DNA of 64,000 nucleotides from Nitrosospira sp. Is2 (GCF_033095785.1 NZ_CP137134.1:3348001-3412000), one strand, 5' to 3'; shown: positions 35,801 to 44,690, numbered from the stretch's first letter. The notes: generated by a model not told the origin, from the letters alone. Numbers and translations: made by a program.

Positions 35801-36070
35801 TCATTTGGCGTTTTCTGAAATACAGTCGAGCTTTGCCCTTATTGTTTCTTTGAGGTCTGGCATCTTCAGGTTGGCGCAAGACGATACCTCGGGCGCCGGC
35901 GTGGGCAACGACGCCTTGGGTTTCGGCTTGCGGGCTTCCTGCTCGCTTTCGGAAACCGGTGGCGCAGGCGTAGAAGCAGGCGCGTGCTGTTCGATTGATG
36001 CGTTGTCCATCGCTGAAGGCGTTAGCGTGGTGCATGAGGCGAGAAACACGGCTCCGAGGAGATACCTCAT
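35801..36070 (-). CDS. Small Pro-rich lipoprotein, second o-spanin-like candidate
   Basis: 89 residues from ATG 36070. The lipobox FLASC puts the lipidated Cys near residue 13. The mature part is proline-rich (PASTPAPPVSE, KPKPKASLPTPAPE), like Rz1 outer spanins. It starts inside the end of the upstream TM/coiled-coil gene (4-bp overlap) and lies next to the endolysin, the usual lysis-cassette order. An upstream ATG would add 7 residues and is less likely. Confidence 0.6.
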   Translation of the reverse strand: MRYLLGAVFLASCTTLTPSAMDNASIEQHAPASTPAPPVSESEQEARKPKPKASLPTPAPEVSSCANLKMPDLKETIRAKLDCISENAK

Positions 36071-36366
36071 GGCTTCCTCCCCCGGGGCCACTGATCGATG
36101 ATCCTGTCGAGCTTCTCGTTGAACTCCCTCATGGTTTCGCGCTGCTCGATTCTGAGCGATTTCATCTCATCGCTCAGGCGCTCATTTGTTCTTTCCTGGT
36201 ACAGTTCTCCTCGTTTCAGGCTTGCGATGTCGTTTTGCACGGAGTTATATGTCGCCACCCCCGATGCCGCAAGACCTGCTACGGCGATAATTCCTCCAAA
36301 GGACAGCGTATACGTGGAAGGGCCGCGACGCCTCTCAGGCCGTTGCTCGCTATCGTCGGGGGCCAT
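36067..36366 (-). CDS. Membrane/coiled-coil phage protein, i-spanin-like candidate
   Basis: 99 residues from ATG 36366. A polar N-terminus precedes one membrane helix (LSFGGIIAVAGLAASGVATY, about 22-41) and then a charged coiled coil (SLKRGELYQERTNERLSDEM). This N-in/C-out helix-plus-coil plan is that of Rz inner spanins and of some holin-associated proteins. Followed, with overlap, by a Pro-rich lipoprotein. Confidence 0.6.
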   Translation of the reverse strand: MAPDDSEQRPERRRGPSTYTLSFGGIIAVAGLAASGVATYNSVQNDIASLKRGELYQERTNERLSDEMKSLRIEQRETMREFNEKLDRIIDQWPRGRKP

Positions 36367-36368
36367 GA

Positions 36369-36560
36369 TCAGAACAGATTCCACAGGGCGAAAACCGCAA
36401 ACAGGGCAGCGGCCGATAAAACGGCAATCGATATGGCAGCGGTCCATTTCGACGCTATGAAGCGCTCGAGCAAACTGTCCACGTCGGCATCGGCTGCCGC
36501 GTTTTTTTTATCTATCGCTTCCTTGATCAACTGAATGCGTTTGCGCTGGTACATGGTCAT
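36369..36560 (-). CDS. Small membrane protein, holin candidate
   Basis: 63 residues from ATG 36560, preceded by GGAGA; a longer upstream frame is probably not used. A charged N-terminal two-thirds precedes a single C-terminal membrane helix (ISIAVLSAAALFAVFALW). Single-helix, small, basic-plus-hydrophobic proteins next to an endolysin are often holins. It lies 2 bp before the coiled-coil gene and after a strong terminator. Confidence 0.5.
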   Translation of the reverse strand: MTMYQRKRIQLIKEAIDKKNAAADADVDSLLERFIASKWTAAISIAVLSAAALFAVFALWNLF

Positions 36561-36610
36561 GATGATTTCTCCGAAGTAATATGTTTGAATAAAAACCATT
36601 AAGTCGTTGC

Positions 36611-36637
36611 AAAAAAAAACACGGCAACGCCGCGTTT
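36611..36637 (-). terminator. Intrinsic terminator before the lysis genes
   Basis: On the minus strand AACGCGGC and GCCGTGTT arms (one mismatch, loop GTT) are followed by a run of nine T. It lies 27 nt after the stop of the 193-residue gene and ahead of the holin candidate. Confidence 0.8.
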
Positions 36638-36664
36638 GAGCCGTATGAAGCATGGTTGGTCTGG

Positions 36665-37246
36665 TCACCACTGAATCGCGTCCAATTGCTGTTGGGTCGG
36701 GTTGTCGCCGAGCGCGATAATTTCATCGCGCAGTTTTTGCCGTTTGCCCGTGAGTTGACCATGCGCCGGCGTGAACAGCGATGCTTTCGTGATGATCTTG
36801 TCGATCAGCGCGGCCTTGTCAATTCCCCGCCCGGTGGCTGCTGCGTCGATCCAGGGCGTGCTGGCCCTTGAATCCATTAACCAGGCTCGGGCTTCCGCCT
36901 CCTGCTGCGGCCAACTCCCGACTTCGTCGCCAGGGTAACTTTTGGTCATCGCCTTGACAGCCGCCTCATAGGCGCTATCGATTCTCGCGAACGCGGCGGC
37001 TGTCATCTGCCGAGCGCCGGGAGGAACGGGCGGTTGCGGCGCAGCCGCATTCCACAGCTCGACGAACGTCTGGAAGGCCGCCAGATCATGCAAAGTTGTG
37101 TTTGCACCATGGTCGTACTCGACATGGCCGCTTACGCCATTCCATTGCAGCGCGCGAATTCGCGCAGGCAACGTCGACAGGTCAACCCGTCTGAATACGC
37201 CGTCCACTCCGACAACACCGTCATCTCGAATGATCGTTACTCGCAT
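36665..37246 (-). CDS. Phage tail-fibre-assembly-like protein
   Basis: 193 residues. The N-terminus (MRVTIIRDDGVVGVDG...ALQWNG) and the C-terminal helical part with KASLFTPAHGQLTGKRQKL resemble DUF4376/tail-fibre-assembly proteins, often encoded next to the fibre gene. It overlaps the upstream 115-residue gene by 10 bp and comes after the collar/fibre protein. Confidence 0.6.
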   Translation of the reverse strand: MRVTIIRDDGVVGVDGVFRRVDLSTLPARIRALQWNGVSGHVEYDHGANTTLHDLAAFQTFVELWNAAAPQPPVPPGARQMTAAAFARIDSAYEAAVKAMTKSYPGDEVGSWPQQEAEARAWLMDSRASTPWIDAAATGRGIDKAALIDKIITKASLFTPAHGQLTGKRQKLRDEIIALGDNPTQQQLDAIQW

Positions 37247-37584
37247 ATCTGGGCCTGTTCCAGGGTTTTACCGTCTTGTTCCCGGTTTGGGGGTCGTGCC
37301 GCCACCAGCAGCATCTGTTGTGTCTGTGCGCCTTGCTTAACCATCTCATTGCGGAATGATTCGATAGCGGCAACGCTTTTACGCGACTCGTTTGCCGTGT
37401 TGATCATCAGGGTGGGCATCCAGGTGATGGCGCAACCCCAGGTCCCTGTCTCTTGACCGGTATTCGTATCCACGCCTCGAATCTGCACATACCAGGGGCA
37501 ACGATAGAGAACCGGTTTCCCGTATTCCATCTTGACCTCTTCGCACTTGGCCCCAAGGGGGCAGTCAGCTACACAAGTTCTCAT
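37237..37584 (-). CDS. Unknown Cys-containing phage protein
   Basis: 115 residues, not recognised. The N-terminus has Cys residues (RTCVADCPLGAKCEE and YRCPWY) that could bind a metal or form disulfides, followed by a helical stretch. Its start abuts the stop of the fibre gene. Confidence 0.6.
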   Translation of the reverse strand: MRTCVADCPLGAKCEEVKMEYGKPVLYRCPWYVQIRGVDTNTGQETGTWGCAITWMPTLMINTANESRKSVAAIESFRNEMVKQGAQTQQMLLVAARPPNREQDGKTLEQAQICE

Positions 37585-38483
37585 TAATCTTTGCTCGCTA
37601 TAATCATGTCTACGTACTGCACTGCAAGGTTAATGGGAGTCCCGATAAACGTATGAGTATGAGATCCACCACCACCCGTATTGGTCAAAGTATCAATATT
37701 GGACACGAAGGCCCCGGCTCCCACTGTGACTTTCCCCGACCCAGTCTCGTCGCCATATCCAGCAACGGGGTGTGTATGTGCGGGTATCTGAGACGCACTT
37801 AGCGTTGTTGGATCGTTAGAGCCAGTTATAGGCTGGGAGGTGAATGCAGCCGTAAAGGACACTGAGCCGCCGGAACCGCCGCCAGCACCACCAACTACCC
37901 GCAACGCCTTGTTGTGATGCGTTGTGATCTGTGTCCAGCCAACCGGGGCGGCAGCCTGGAAAAAGGACATGACCGTACCGGATGGTATGAGAGCGGCAAC
38001 CGCTGTCGGCACCCCCAACGTCAACCGTGCCGATGCCGCATCCGCATCGTCAAGCAGGGTCCGGATAAATGGGGTCAGTTCCGTGAGCGCCGCCGTGGCG
38101 TTGCCGGTAAAATATGGCAACTTGCCAGCAGACGATGGCAGGGCCCCTAACGCAATCAGGGCCGGATTTGATAGCGACTCCTGCAGCGCGGCATTCGTTA
38201 AACCGGCGACAAAATAATCTCCCGCCGCCCAGGTTCTGGCCGCGGTGCCGTCCAGCCCGCGCCCGCTCGGCGCAATGGTGAGGCTATCGCTGCTGCGCGC
38301 CTCGATCCTCACGATTTCCCGGTTGCCTGAAGCGTCCTTGAAAATTCCGTAAAAATAATCCCCCGCCCCGAGCGCCGGAAAAAGAAGCCCTTTCCCCGCC
38401 TCTACCGTGAAGCTCAGCCCGGCTGTTCCGTTGGGGGCCGAGGCGACGACCGCTTTGCCAAAATTTGAAAACCGAAGCCCCAT
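37584..38483 (-). CDS. Phage tail fibre / tail-collar protein
   Basis: 299 residues. The C-terminal half has the tail-collar features: VMSFFQAAAPVGWTQ, an Ala/Gly-rich linker, SASQIPAHTHPVAG and GGGGSHTHTF, with the His pairs usual for phage collar domains. The N-terminal half is beta-rich and resembles a fibre shaft base. It probably contributes to host attachment. Confidence 0.82.
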   Translation of the reverse strand: MGLRFSNFGKAVVASAPNGTAGLSFTVEAGKGLLFPALGAGDYFYGIFKDASGNREIVRIEARSSDSLTIAPSGRGLDGTAARTWAAGDYFVAGLTNAALQESLSNPALIALGALPSSAGKLPYFTGNATAALTELTPFIRTLLDDADAASARLTLGVPTAVAALIPSGTVMSFFQAAAPVGWTQITTHHNKALRVVGGAGGGSGGSVSFTAAFTSQPITGSNDPTTLSASQIPAHTHPVAGYGDETGSGKVTVGAGAFVSNIDTLTNTGGGGSHTHTFIGTPINLAVQYVDMIIASKD

Positions 38484-38487
38484 GGCG

Positions 38488-39111
38488 CTATCCTCTTCTC
38501 AGGATGGCGGTTCGTAACGGGCCGCGGGTGAAATTCCTTGCCGCCCGCGTTCCTGCCATCGCTGTCTGGATCAAGAATTGCTGCTGATGATATTGCGCGA
38601 GTTGCGTATTGGTATAAGGCTTCTTTGGGGACAGCATCAGGCGCGCCAGGGCTCCATGAACGATCGCTTCCCGATATTCGTTGAACAGGTGCTCGTCGAT
38701 GCCTGCGGAAGACGCGGACGGCTTCAACGCCACGGTGATGGTCAGCGTTCCTCCGGCGTCAGGCTCGGGTACCAGTCGCAATGATGTGGGCCCACCCAGT
38801 ACGTATTCGGGTGTCCCCGTTTGATTGCGCCAATCTCTGGTTGTAAAATTGAGTTCACCCGTATGCGGACTTATTTCCTTCCCATTGAACCGGGCATACG
38901 TTATCGCGTGCACTGCGGCCCCAGTGGGCGGGATAAAAGCGTACTCCGCGGTTTCCGCCTGTACCGCAACCGGCGGATGCTCTTCCTGCCACGCCAAAGA
39001 CTGCGCGCAGAAAACAATGGCTGACTGTCGCAAGGCGCTGTTCACCGCTGCGAATGCACAACCCGGCAAATCCGGCGTCACCAGATCATATAGATCGCTC
39101 CACAGCTTCAC
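38488..39111 (-). CDS. Phage head-tail adaptor-like protein
   Basis: 207 residues. The N-terminal WSDLYDLVTPDLPGCAFAAV and later FNEYREAIVHGALARLML follow the helical layout of podophage adaptor (head-tail connector) proteins. It overlaps the 110-residue gene by 4 bp, and the two may form the connector. Similarity is by eye only. Confidence 0.6.
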   Translation of the reverse strand: MKLWSDLYDLVTPDLPGCAFAAVNSALRQSAIVFCAQSLAWQEEHPPVAVQAETAEYAFIPPTGAAVHAITYARFNGKEISPHTGELNFTTRDWRNQTGTPEYVLGGPTSLRLVPEPDAGGTLTITVALKPSASSAGIDEHLFNEYREAIVHGALARLMLSPKKPYTNTQLAQYHQQQFLIQTAMAGTRAARNFTRGPLRTAILRRG

Positions 39112-39440
39112 GGCTGAGCCTCCGCGTCAAAAAGTTGCATGAATACGCCTGCGCGTCCCGAGTTCACGTGCTCGTCGTCGGTCATCTCGGCCCTTGCCGT
39201 TACGTAATCCGCTATTGTTTGAACGTATTCCGCGGGAAGAGGAAAGGCGTCGGCCAGGCCGTTCTGCCCATGAAGCGGGTTGCCGAACTGCCCTATGAAC
39301 AGATCGGGCCGACGCTTGAGAATCTGCAGCAGGGCATGATTGACAAAGAGCAGCAGGGTGCTGTCCGGGTACCGCGCCTGGTCTGCATCGTTAAGCGGTA
39401 TTCGGGCCAGGTCCACGACTGATTGACAGGTAAAAGGCAT
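39108..39440 (-). CDS. Phage adaptor-like protein (DUF6682-type)
   Basis: 110 residues. The segment LARIPLNDADQARYPDSTLL and FVNHALLQILKRRPDLF resembles the start of DUF6682-type phage adaptor proteins. Start overlaps the upstream stop by 1 bp and its end overlaps the next gene, so it is coupled with the 207-residue protein. Confidence 0.6.
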   Translation of the reverse strand: MPFTCQSVVDLARIPLNDADQARYPDSTLLLFVNHALLQILKRRPDLFIGQFGNPLHGQNGLADAFPLPAEYVQTIADYVTARAEMTDDEHVNSGRAGVFMQLFDAEAQP

Positions 39441-39808
39441 CAGTCAGCCATCTCGTGTTTAGTGAACAGGGTGATGACCTTGTGCCGGATCGTCTCTTCG
39501 CTCAGTCGCTTATCCAGCCGTTCGTTATACTTATCCTCGGCAAACTCAACCAATGCCGTCTTATCCATGGCGTGAAAGTCGATGACGGGGAGCGGTTCTT
39601 CAACTGGTTTTTCTGCCTCCGCCAACCCGACCGGTTCAACATCAAGTGCTTTCCCGGCCTGCTCTCGTACCCAGGTATCGGTAAACGCGAGCAGCCGTTC
39701 GGCCACCTCTGCCGTCACATTACGTACCTGGCCGGGCTCCCAGCGAAGCCCGATTCCGCTGATGCTGTCCGTCTTGACGCTTGACCCTATATATTTCACT
39801 TGCGGCAT
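39440..39808 (-). CDS. Small phage structural/assembly protein
   Basis: 122 residues, acidic, with no recognised family. N-terminal VKYIGSSVKTD and the helical C-terminal half (LVEFAEDKYNERLDKRLSEE) suggest a small virion-assembly protein. It follows a strong terminator. Confidence 0.6.
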   Translation of the reverse strand: MPQVKYIGSSVKTDSISGIGLRWEPGQVRNVTAEVAERLLAFTDTWVREQAGKALDVEPVGLAEAEKPVEEPLPVIDFHAMDKTALVEFAEDKYNERLDKRLSEETIRHKVITLFTKHEMAD

Positions 39809-39821
39809 TCTCTGACTCCAT

Positions 39822-39857
39822 AAAAAAGGGCGACGCGCCTTTCGGCGGAGGTCACCC
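39822..39857 (-). terminator. Nested intrinsic terminator in the capsid region
   Basis: On the minus strand GGG(T)GAC and GTC(G)CCC arms enclose CGCC-GAAA-GGCG, followed by six T. It lies 33 nt after the stop of the 146-residue gene. Confidence 0.8.
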
Positions 39858-39889
39858 GTTTGATCGCGCTGAGCCGCGATGCCTGCCTG

Positions 39890-40330
39890 CTATTTGACGC
39901 CGGTGGCATCTCCCGTAACGATTGCCGTGATCGTGCCTCCGACAAACGTTGTCGCCGCAACGGTGACGGTGAGGTCCACGTACACATCTTTCTCGAACTT
40001 GAGTGGCGGGAAACGCAGGTCGGTAAGGTTGGGTGCGGAAAGAATCGTCGTTGCAGGCGAGAAGTAGTCGTCATCGCCCACAGGTCCATCCGCAGCGCTA
40101 ACCGGTGTGTAGCCGATTTTTACCGCGAATAAGGTTCCGCCCGCATCCAGGTCATCATTGTTGATCTTGAGCCCGGTGACGGTCATGCCCGCCGGAATCC
40201 TGACCGGGCGGTAAACGCTTGCCACGGCGCCTGAGGTGGGTGTAACCGATCCATAAACCAGTGCCGCATTGCCATATCCGCCCATGGGCAAGGGTTTGGT
40301 ATTCAAATCTGGTGCGCTATGCGTAGCCAT
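39890..40330 (-). CDS. Phage head-associated (decoration-like) protein
   Basis: 146 residues, beta-rich with repeated Val/Thr/Gly (VTGLKINNDDLDAGG, FPPLKFEKDVYVDLTVTV). No family recognised; the place directly after the capsid and before the adaptors suggests a head decoration or stabilising protein. The start is preceded by AAGGAG. Confidence 0.6.
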   Translation of the reverse strand: MATHSAPDLNTKPLPMGGYGNAALVYGSVTPTSGAVASVYRPVRIPAGMTVTGLKINNDDLDAGGTLFAVKIGYTPVSAADGPVGDDDYFSPATTILSAPNLTDLRFPPLKFEKDVYVDLTVTVAATTFVGGTITAIVTGDATGVK

Positions 40331-40348
40331 TTAAACTCCTTAAAAATG

Positions 40349-40378
40349 ATCAACTTAAGATTATCAATTAAAGTTGAT
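40349..40378. repeat. 8-bp inverted repeat between capsid and next gene
   Basis: ATCAACTT (40349-40356) and AAGTTGAT (40371-40378) form a perfect 8-bp stem with a 14-nt loop in an AT-rich gap. On the minus strand it precedes five T and the ribosome site of the next gene. It may be a weak terminator or processing hairpin. Confidence 0.45.
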
Positions 40379-40410
40379 TATTAAATCTAAATAACAGCCG
40401 ATTATATGGA

Positions 40411-41682
40411 TCAGAGCGGCACGGCGGAATCAATCGCGATAACGCCAAAGTCAGTGGGAACCCTGGAACCGGTACCATCGTCCGTCGAAAAGCGGGTCTT
40501 CATGTGCCCATACACCACCTCGCCCATGACTTCCAGATTGCTTTCGAAGTTGTACCAGTGCTCTTTCCAGCCATACTGCATGCCACTGACCTTGGTCCTG
40601 CCGTACGCAACGCCGAGCGCTTGTGCCCCGAGCAGCAAGCCGCGTTCCACCGCGAACCCGGAGGCCAGCGCGGCGTTAATAACCTGGTCGGTTTCGGTCG
40701 CAGTGGCGGCATTGACGGCCGTGACGATTTTGGTGGACTCCCCGGGCAAAAAGCGGATGGCGCGCTCATTCTTGATTACAAGAATGCCATTCCACATTCC
40801 GACCTCGCCCGCGAACAGCGGATGGCGGGTGTCGAGATAAGCGGCGCGATTAACCGCATTTTGCTGAAACGCGCGTAGCGAGCCTTCCGACAGAAGAATG
40901 GAATACTGGTTGGGCGTGGCAAGGAAGACCCACATTTTCGAGGTCTGGGCTGCCCGGTCCCCGGCCAGCTTTACCGCCTGCAGGGGCTGGTCCATGTCGT
41001 CGATCTTCTTGCGGAGAAGATCCAGATGCGCCAGCTTCAGGGCGTCGGTAGAAACGATAGACCCGAGCTGCTGCCCACCTTGCGTCAGATTGGCGCCATT
41101 GACCACATAATGGCGGTTATAGGTCGGCGCCTTGACCGGATTCACCATCACCGAGGAGAAGTTTGTCGCGGACTGCAGCGGAATCACCCAATCGCTTCCC
41201 GTCTGTGATCCACGGGCGCCCGCCAGATGCACCAGCGCGGTTTGCGCGCTCAGTCTCGGGAAATAGCCGGACAGTTGTGCGAGGGCGATCTCACGCAGTT
41301 GATGCTTGGTACGTTGCTGCGACATCGATCCACCAGCATCGATCACCTTGCTCGACAGATCGATCTTGATTTCCATTGAAGAGAACGAGAGCGCACTGCC
41401 CCGGCCTTCCCGGTTGACATCGCCCATCAATGGCTCACCGCCGATGGTATCGACCAGATCCAGCGAGACGGCATCACCCGCGCCTTTCATCAGATTATCG
41501 ATCCGGACCACCGGCATGCCGGGTTGTGTCTGACCCGCGATGTTCTGCATTGCCGAGGTGGGCTCGACCGGTCCCACGAGGTTTTCCATTGCCGTGGCGC
41601 CCCTCAGCGTATTGGCGAAGAGGGCGGCACTGTAATGTTTTATTGCGAGGGAACTACCGCTTGATATGCTTGTTTCAGCCAT
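40411..41682 (-). CDS. Major capsid protein (DUF4043/N4-gp56-like)
   Basis: 423 residues. The N-terminal IKHYSAALFANTLRGATAME and the HK97-like body (SKVIDAGGSMSQQRTKHQLR, NQYSILLSEG, AGEVGMWNGILVIKNERA) fit the DUF4043 capsid family of podoviruses. It follows the scaffold gene by 11 bp, the usual scaffold-capsid order. Confidence 0.87.
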   Translation of the reverse strand: MAETSISSGSSLAIKHYSAALFANTLRGATAMENLVGPVEPTSAMQNIAGQTQPGMPVVRIDNLMKGAGDAVSLDLVDTIGGEPLMGDVNREGRGSALSFSSMEIKIDLSSKVIDAGGSMSQQRTKHQLREIALAQLSGYFPRLSAQTALVHLAGARGSQTGSDWVIPLQSATNFSSVMVNPVKAPTYNRHYVVNGANLTQGGQQLGSIVSTDALKLAHLDLLRKKIDDMDQPLQAVKLAGDRAAQTSKMWVFLATPNQYSILLSEGSLRAFQQNAVNRAAYLDTRHPLFAGEVGMWNGILVIKNERAIRFLPGESTKIVTAVNAATATETDQVINAALASGFAVERGLLLGAQALGVAYGRTKVSGMQYGWKEHWYNFESNLEVMGEVVYGHMKTRFSTDDGTGSRVPTDFGVIAIDSAVPL

Positions 41683-41693
41683 TGCAAAAATCC

Positions 41694-42659
41694 TTATTCA
41701 AGTTCGGCTCTCAGGGCTGCCGACTGATGCGGGGGCATCTTCATGAGCTTTTGAGTCAATTCAAACGGACTCAAATTCTCCAGTCGCTCCCGCTCAGAGG
41801 CTGGATTGGCTCCGCCCTGGATATCCGATAGGGTTGTGGGTTTCCTCACCGGAGCAGCATCAAGCTTTGCTTTCGCATCCGCTTTAAGCTTTTCCGGATC
41901 GGCTGCTTTCTTTGGTGCCGAAGCTTCGGGCATAACCGCTCTGACGCGACGGACGACTTCATCGAACCGTTCAGCGTAGGGCTTGTTTATCCACTTGCTA
42001 TTGGTCCGCAGAATTTCATCCTGCTTCAAGGCTTCGTCCCAGGCTTCCGGATCGTTGATCTCCCAGTGCACCAGATCGGGGTTATTGTCCTTCGCTTCGG
42101 CAACCTGCTCGGCTACGCTTGATTCACTCGCCCGTTCGGATTCCTCCTTTTCGCGTTTAAATTCTTCAAGCGTTTTTTCCAGCTTCTCGCCCTGCTTTCG
42201 GCTCCCTTCAAGCACAGCACTGATTACCTGGTGGAGTTCGGGCATATCCCGTTTCAGTGCTTCAAGATGCTTTGTAATTGCATCATCCGCTACGGCAATG
42301 TCAGCCCCTTTCGCCTCGTCCTTCTGCTTCAGAAGCTCTTCGAGACTCGTTTGTGCGGTCTCTAACTGCTCGCGTAGCGCTGAATTCTCCACCCTCAACT
42401 GCTTGTGTTTCTCGTAAGGAATAACTCCCTTTCCGCTCTTGTTCAGCACGACAGGGTCAAGCTCATCTGTGGGGCTGCTGGTGTTGTCGGGCTCGCTGCC
42501 GTCTTCTTCCCGTTCAGGTTTTTTTCTGCGGGTTTCTCCTGATAAGTTCGTTACGCCGAGAATCTTAACGAGCTGATGGGGATCGTTCTCGAGCATCTCG
42601 ATCTGTTCCCGCGTCAGGTTTGCGATTTGTTCATCCGTAAGCTGTTCGACTTCCATCAT
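41694..42659 (-). CDS. Phage scaffold protein
   Basis: 321 residues, highly charged and helical throughout, with a long coiled coil (about 85-185) and no globular fold motif. The N-terminus is acidic (VEQLTDEQIANLTREQIEML) and the C-terminus basic/helical. Such proteins guide capsid assembly. It lies between a terminator and the capsid gene. Confidence 0.8.
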   Translation of the reverse strand: MMEVEQLTDEQIANLTREQIEMLENDPHQLVKILGVTNLSGETRRKKPEREEDGSEPDNTSSPTDELDPVVLNKSGKGVIPYEKHKQLRVENSALREQLETAQTSLEELLKQKDEAKGADIAVADDAITKHLEALKRDMPELHQVISAVLEGSRKQGEKLEKTLEEFKREKEESERASESSVAEQVAEAKDNNPDLVHWEINDPEAWDEALKQDEILRTNSKWINKPYAERFDEVVRRVRAVMPEASAPKKAADPEKLKADAKAKLDAAPVRKPTTLSDIQGGANPASERERLENLSPFELTQKLMKMPPHQSAALRAELE

Positions 42660-42780
42660 TCCTCCTACTGCTTTACCCAGTGAGCGGGCCTGCCGAAGCA
42701 GGATTGATAAAACTGCGGTCTCGCCGTGAGCGCGTCCCCGTTTTCAGTGGCACCCAAATCGGTACAACTGAATCTGGAAT

Positions 42781-42803
42781 AAAAAAAGCCGCTCGAGAGC
42801 GGC
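42781..42803 (-). terminator. Intrinsic terminator after the glycoside hydrolase
   Basis: On the minus strand GCCGCTC and GAGCGGC form a tight stem followed by seven T. It lies 23 nt after the stop of the hydrolase gene. Confidence 0.85.
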
Positions 42804-42826
42804 CTGATCAGTGAGAGATAACGCTT

Positions 42827-44047
42827 CTAGACGATGGTGGTTCCTGTGCTGGTCCTGTAGATCAATCTTCCATCGAACAACTTGGAGGCGGAAAGTATTG
42901 AGCCGCTAAGAAGCAGCTCACGCAGCGCGTTCCAACGACCGCCGATATTTATTCTTTCGCGAAATCCCATCACGTCATTGTCCCACTGATAGTACATTGT
43001 CCTCGCAATGCCCTTCGCCGCTGCGGTGACCATGAATCGTGTCAGGTAGCGGTCGAGCTGGTCATCACTTAGTGCGGATGCATTGGGCGCAATAGGTGCG
43101 CTCTCGGTATCCCATGTTTCCATTGACGACACGCCCGCCGCTGCCTTGGCTGCGTTGACCCGGTCAATCATCCCCGCCAGATCCGCTGTGCTGTTGCCAG
43201 ATGACAGGTAGAGGTGCACGCCAACGATGTCCACCCAATCCTTCATGGTTGTCGAACCGTCACCTGTCGGGGCCGCCATCATTCCAGTAAAGTAGGTTTC
43301 GGCGCTCTGCCCTGCCTTTGCTGCCCAGTTCGTGACAGCGGGGCTCACGATCTTTGCGGTGGGATCCACCGCCTTGATCGCTATGTTCGCGCGTCGCACT
43401 ATTTCAGCCAGCTTGGCGAAGGTGCCGGAAAAGAAAAAAGTAGTTCCCGGGATAGGAGCGGTGCCGTCGTTATACATGTTGGGCTCGTTCCAGACCTCGT
43501 AGTACTTGATCTTTCCCCGGTACCGGGAAGCGATCTTGGCACAAAACCGGTCCCACTTTGTCATGTCCGCCGGTTCGGCCTGGGTACCGGGATTGCCCGG
43601 CCCGTAAGCCCCTATTTCGGTGGGCCTTGCAGATGCCCACGTCGGCGTGCCATAAAGCGTGAAAAGCAGGTCCCTTCCCGCGTCGTAATGGGTATTGACC
43701 CACGCATCCAGATCGGTGAAAGTCCACGTATTGTCGCTCGTTTCGATGAATCTCCAGCGTCCCTTCCCGTTTTGGAGGTCATGCCCCCGCACGGTCTTGA
43801 GCATGATTCCCGGCAGCCGATCAAATGCGCGCCTGTTGGCGTGCATTCCAAAAAACTCGGGCGCGACGGAAATCGGATTTTCAGATAACACGGTTACGGG
43901 CGAGTTTGGCATTCCCCGTACCTTTGCATCAGGTACAAGCAAATCTGCGTTCTCGCAAAACGTCATGACTGATCCGCCCGTGTAATGCCCCCCATAATGC
44001 CGTGTCGGGTAAGATTCACTGCGGCCGTTGATAACTGGATAATCCAT
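42827..44047 (-). CDS. Phage-borne clan-A glycoside hydrolase (GH39/GH5-like)
   Basis: 406 residues. An N-terminal beta region (about 1-60) precedes a TIM-barrel-like part with the acid/base motif YYEVWNEPN (Glu188) and the candidate nucleophile in ETWDTES (Glu315), both on expected strands; DIVGVHLYL lies between them. Such enzymes cleave polysaccharides. No signal peptide is seen. It lies between portal and scaffold, with a one-base start/stop overlap (TGATG) with the 199-residue gene, and ends at its own terminator. It may be a tail-associated depolymerase or a lysogenic cargo gene. Confidence 0.83.
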   Translation of the reverse strand: MDYPVINGRSESYPTRHYGGHYTGGSVMTFCENADLLVPDAKVRGMPNSPVTVLSENPISVAPEFFGMHANRRAFDRLPGIMLKTVRGHDLQNGKGRWRFIETSDNTWTFTDLDAWVNTHYDAGRDLLFTLYGTPTWASARPTEIGAYGPGNPGTQAEPADMTKWDRFCAKIASRYRGKIKYYEVWNEPNMYNDGTAPIPGTTFFFSGTFAKLAEIVRRANIAIKAVDPTAKIVSPAVTNWAAKAGQSAETYFTGMMAAPTGDGSTTMKDWVDIVGVHLYLSSGNSTADLAGMIDRVNAAKAAAGVSSMETWDTESAPIAPNASALSDDQLDRYLTRFMVTAAAKGIARTMYYQWDNDVMGFRERINIGGRWNALRELLLSGSILSASKLFDGRLIYRTSTGTTIV

Positions 44048-44646
44048 CAGACCCCCGGGTAATGCCAGATTGAATAGCCGAGCAGAGTAATATTCTCATT
44101 CGCAATGTTTGCGCTCCATCTCACTTTGAGATCGATCGCGACATTTGCGGTTGTATCTTTGAATGTCGATGTGTGAGCCGACGGGGTAGTCGCGAAGGTG
44201 GACGTGTTGAGTATCCTTTGCGCGGTCAGGCTATTGGCGTTAAAAATTTCCATCATGAGCTTCGTACCCGCCGTGGTTGTATAAGCCGGCCCTGACACGT
44301 TACTGCCTCCCCAATCCATGGCGAGTGTTTTAACGCTCGCCGAGCTTGTGTAAGTCCAGTCGCTTACAATGACTAGCTTGCTGTTCGCCCCCATCGTTCC
44401 TGCCGGAACAATGATGGAGGCAAGGATGACCCAACCGGTATCTGTGGCATTATCCGAACTGCGTATTACCGGCGCGAACGATTGAGCGATGCGCACCGGG
44501 AGCACGCCAATCGATGAAAAATTTATTGCCCTGGTAGCGTCGCCTTCCGCTATCAGCCCATCCTCCATTGCCGAATCAAGTTCGACAAGTGCGCCCTGCC
44601 CGAACCTCACGCCGCCAATAGTCGTGTCATACAGTAATCGAATCAT
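44047..44646 (-). CDS. Phage protein paired with the glycoside hydrolase
   Basis: 199 residues, predicted beta-rich. Starts MIRLLYDTTIGGVRFGQGAL, then a Ser/Thr-rich region with no family recognised. It is coupled to the hydrolase and is the first gene after the portal. It may help attach the hydrolase to the virion, but this is only suggested by position. Confidence 0.6.
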   Translation of the reverse strand: MIRLLYDTTIGGVRFGQGALVELDSAMEDGLIAEGDATRAINFSSIGVLPVRIAQSFAPVIRSSDNATDTGWVILASIIVPAGTMGANSKLVIVSDWTYTSSASVKTLAMDWGGSNVSGPAYTTTAGTKLMMEIFNANSLTAQRILNTSTFATTPSAHTSTFKDTTANVAIDLKVRWSANIANENITLLGYSIWHYPGV

Positions 44647-44690
44647 TGCGTAGCCATCCCGTTAGTTTGTGATTGCCTTTCCGTTCCGCG

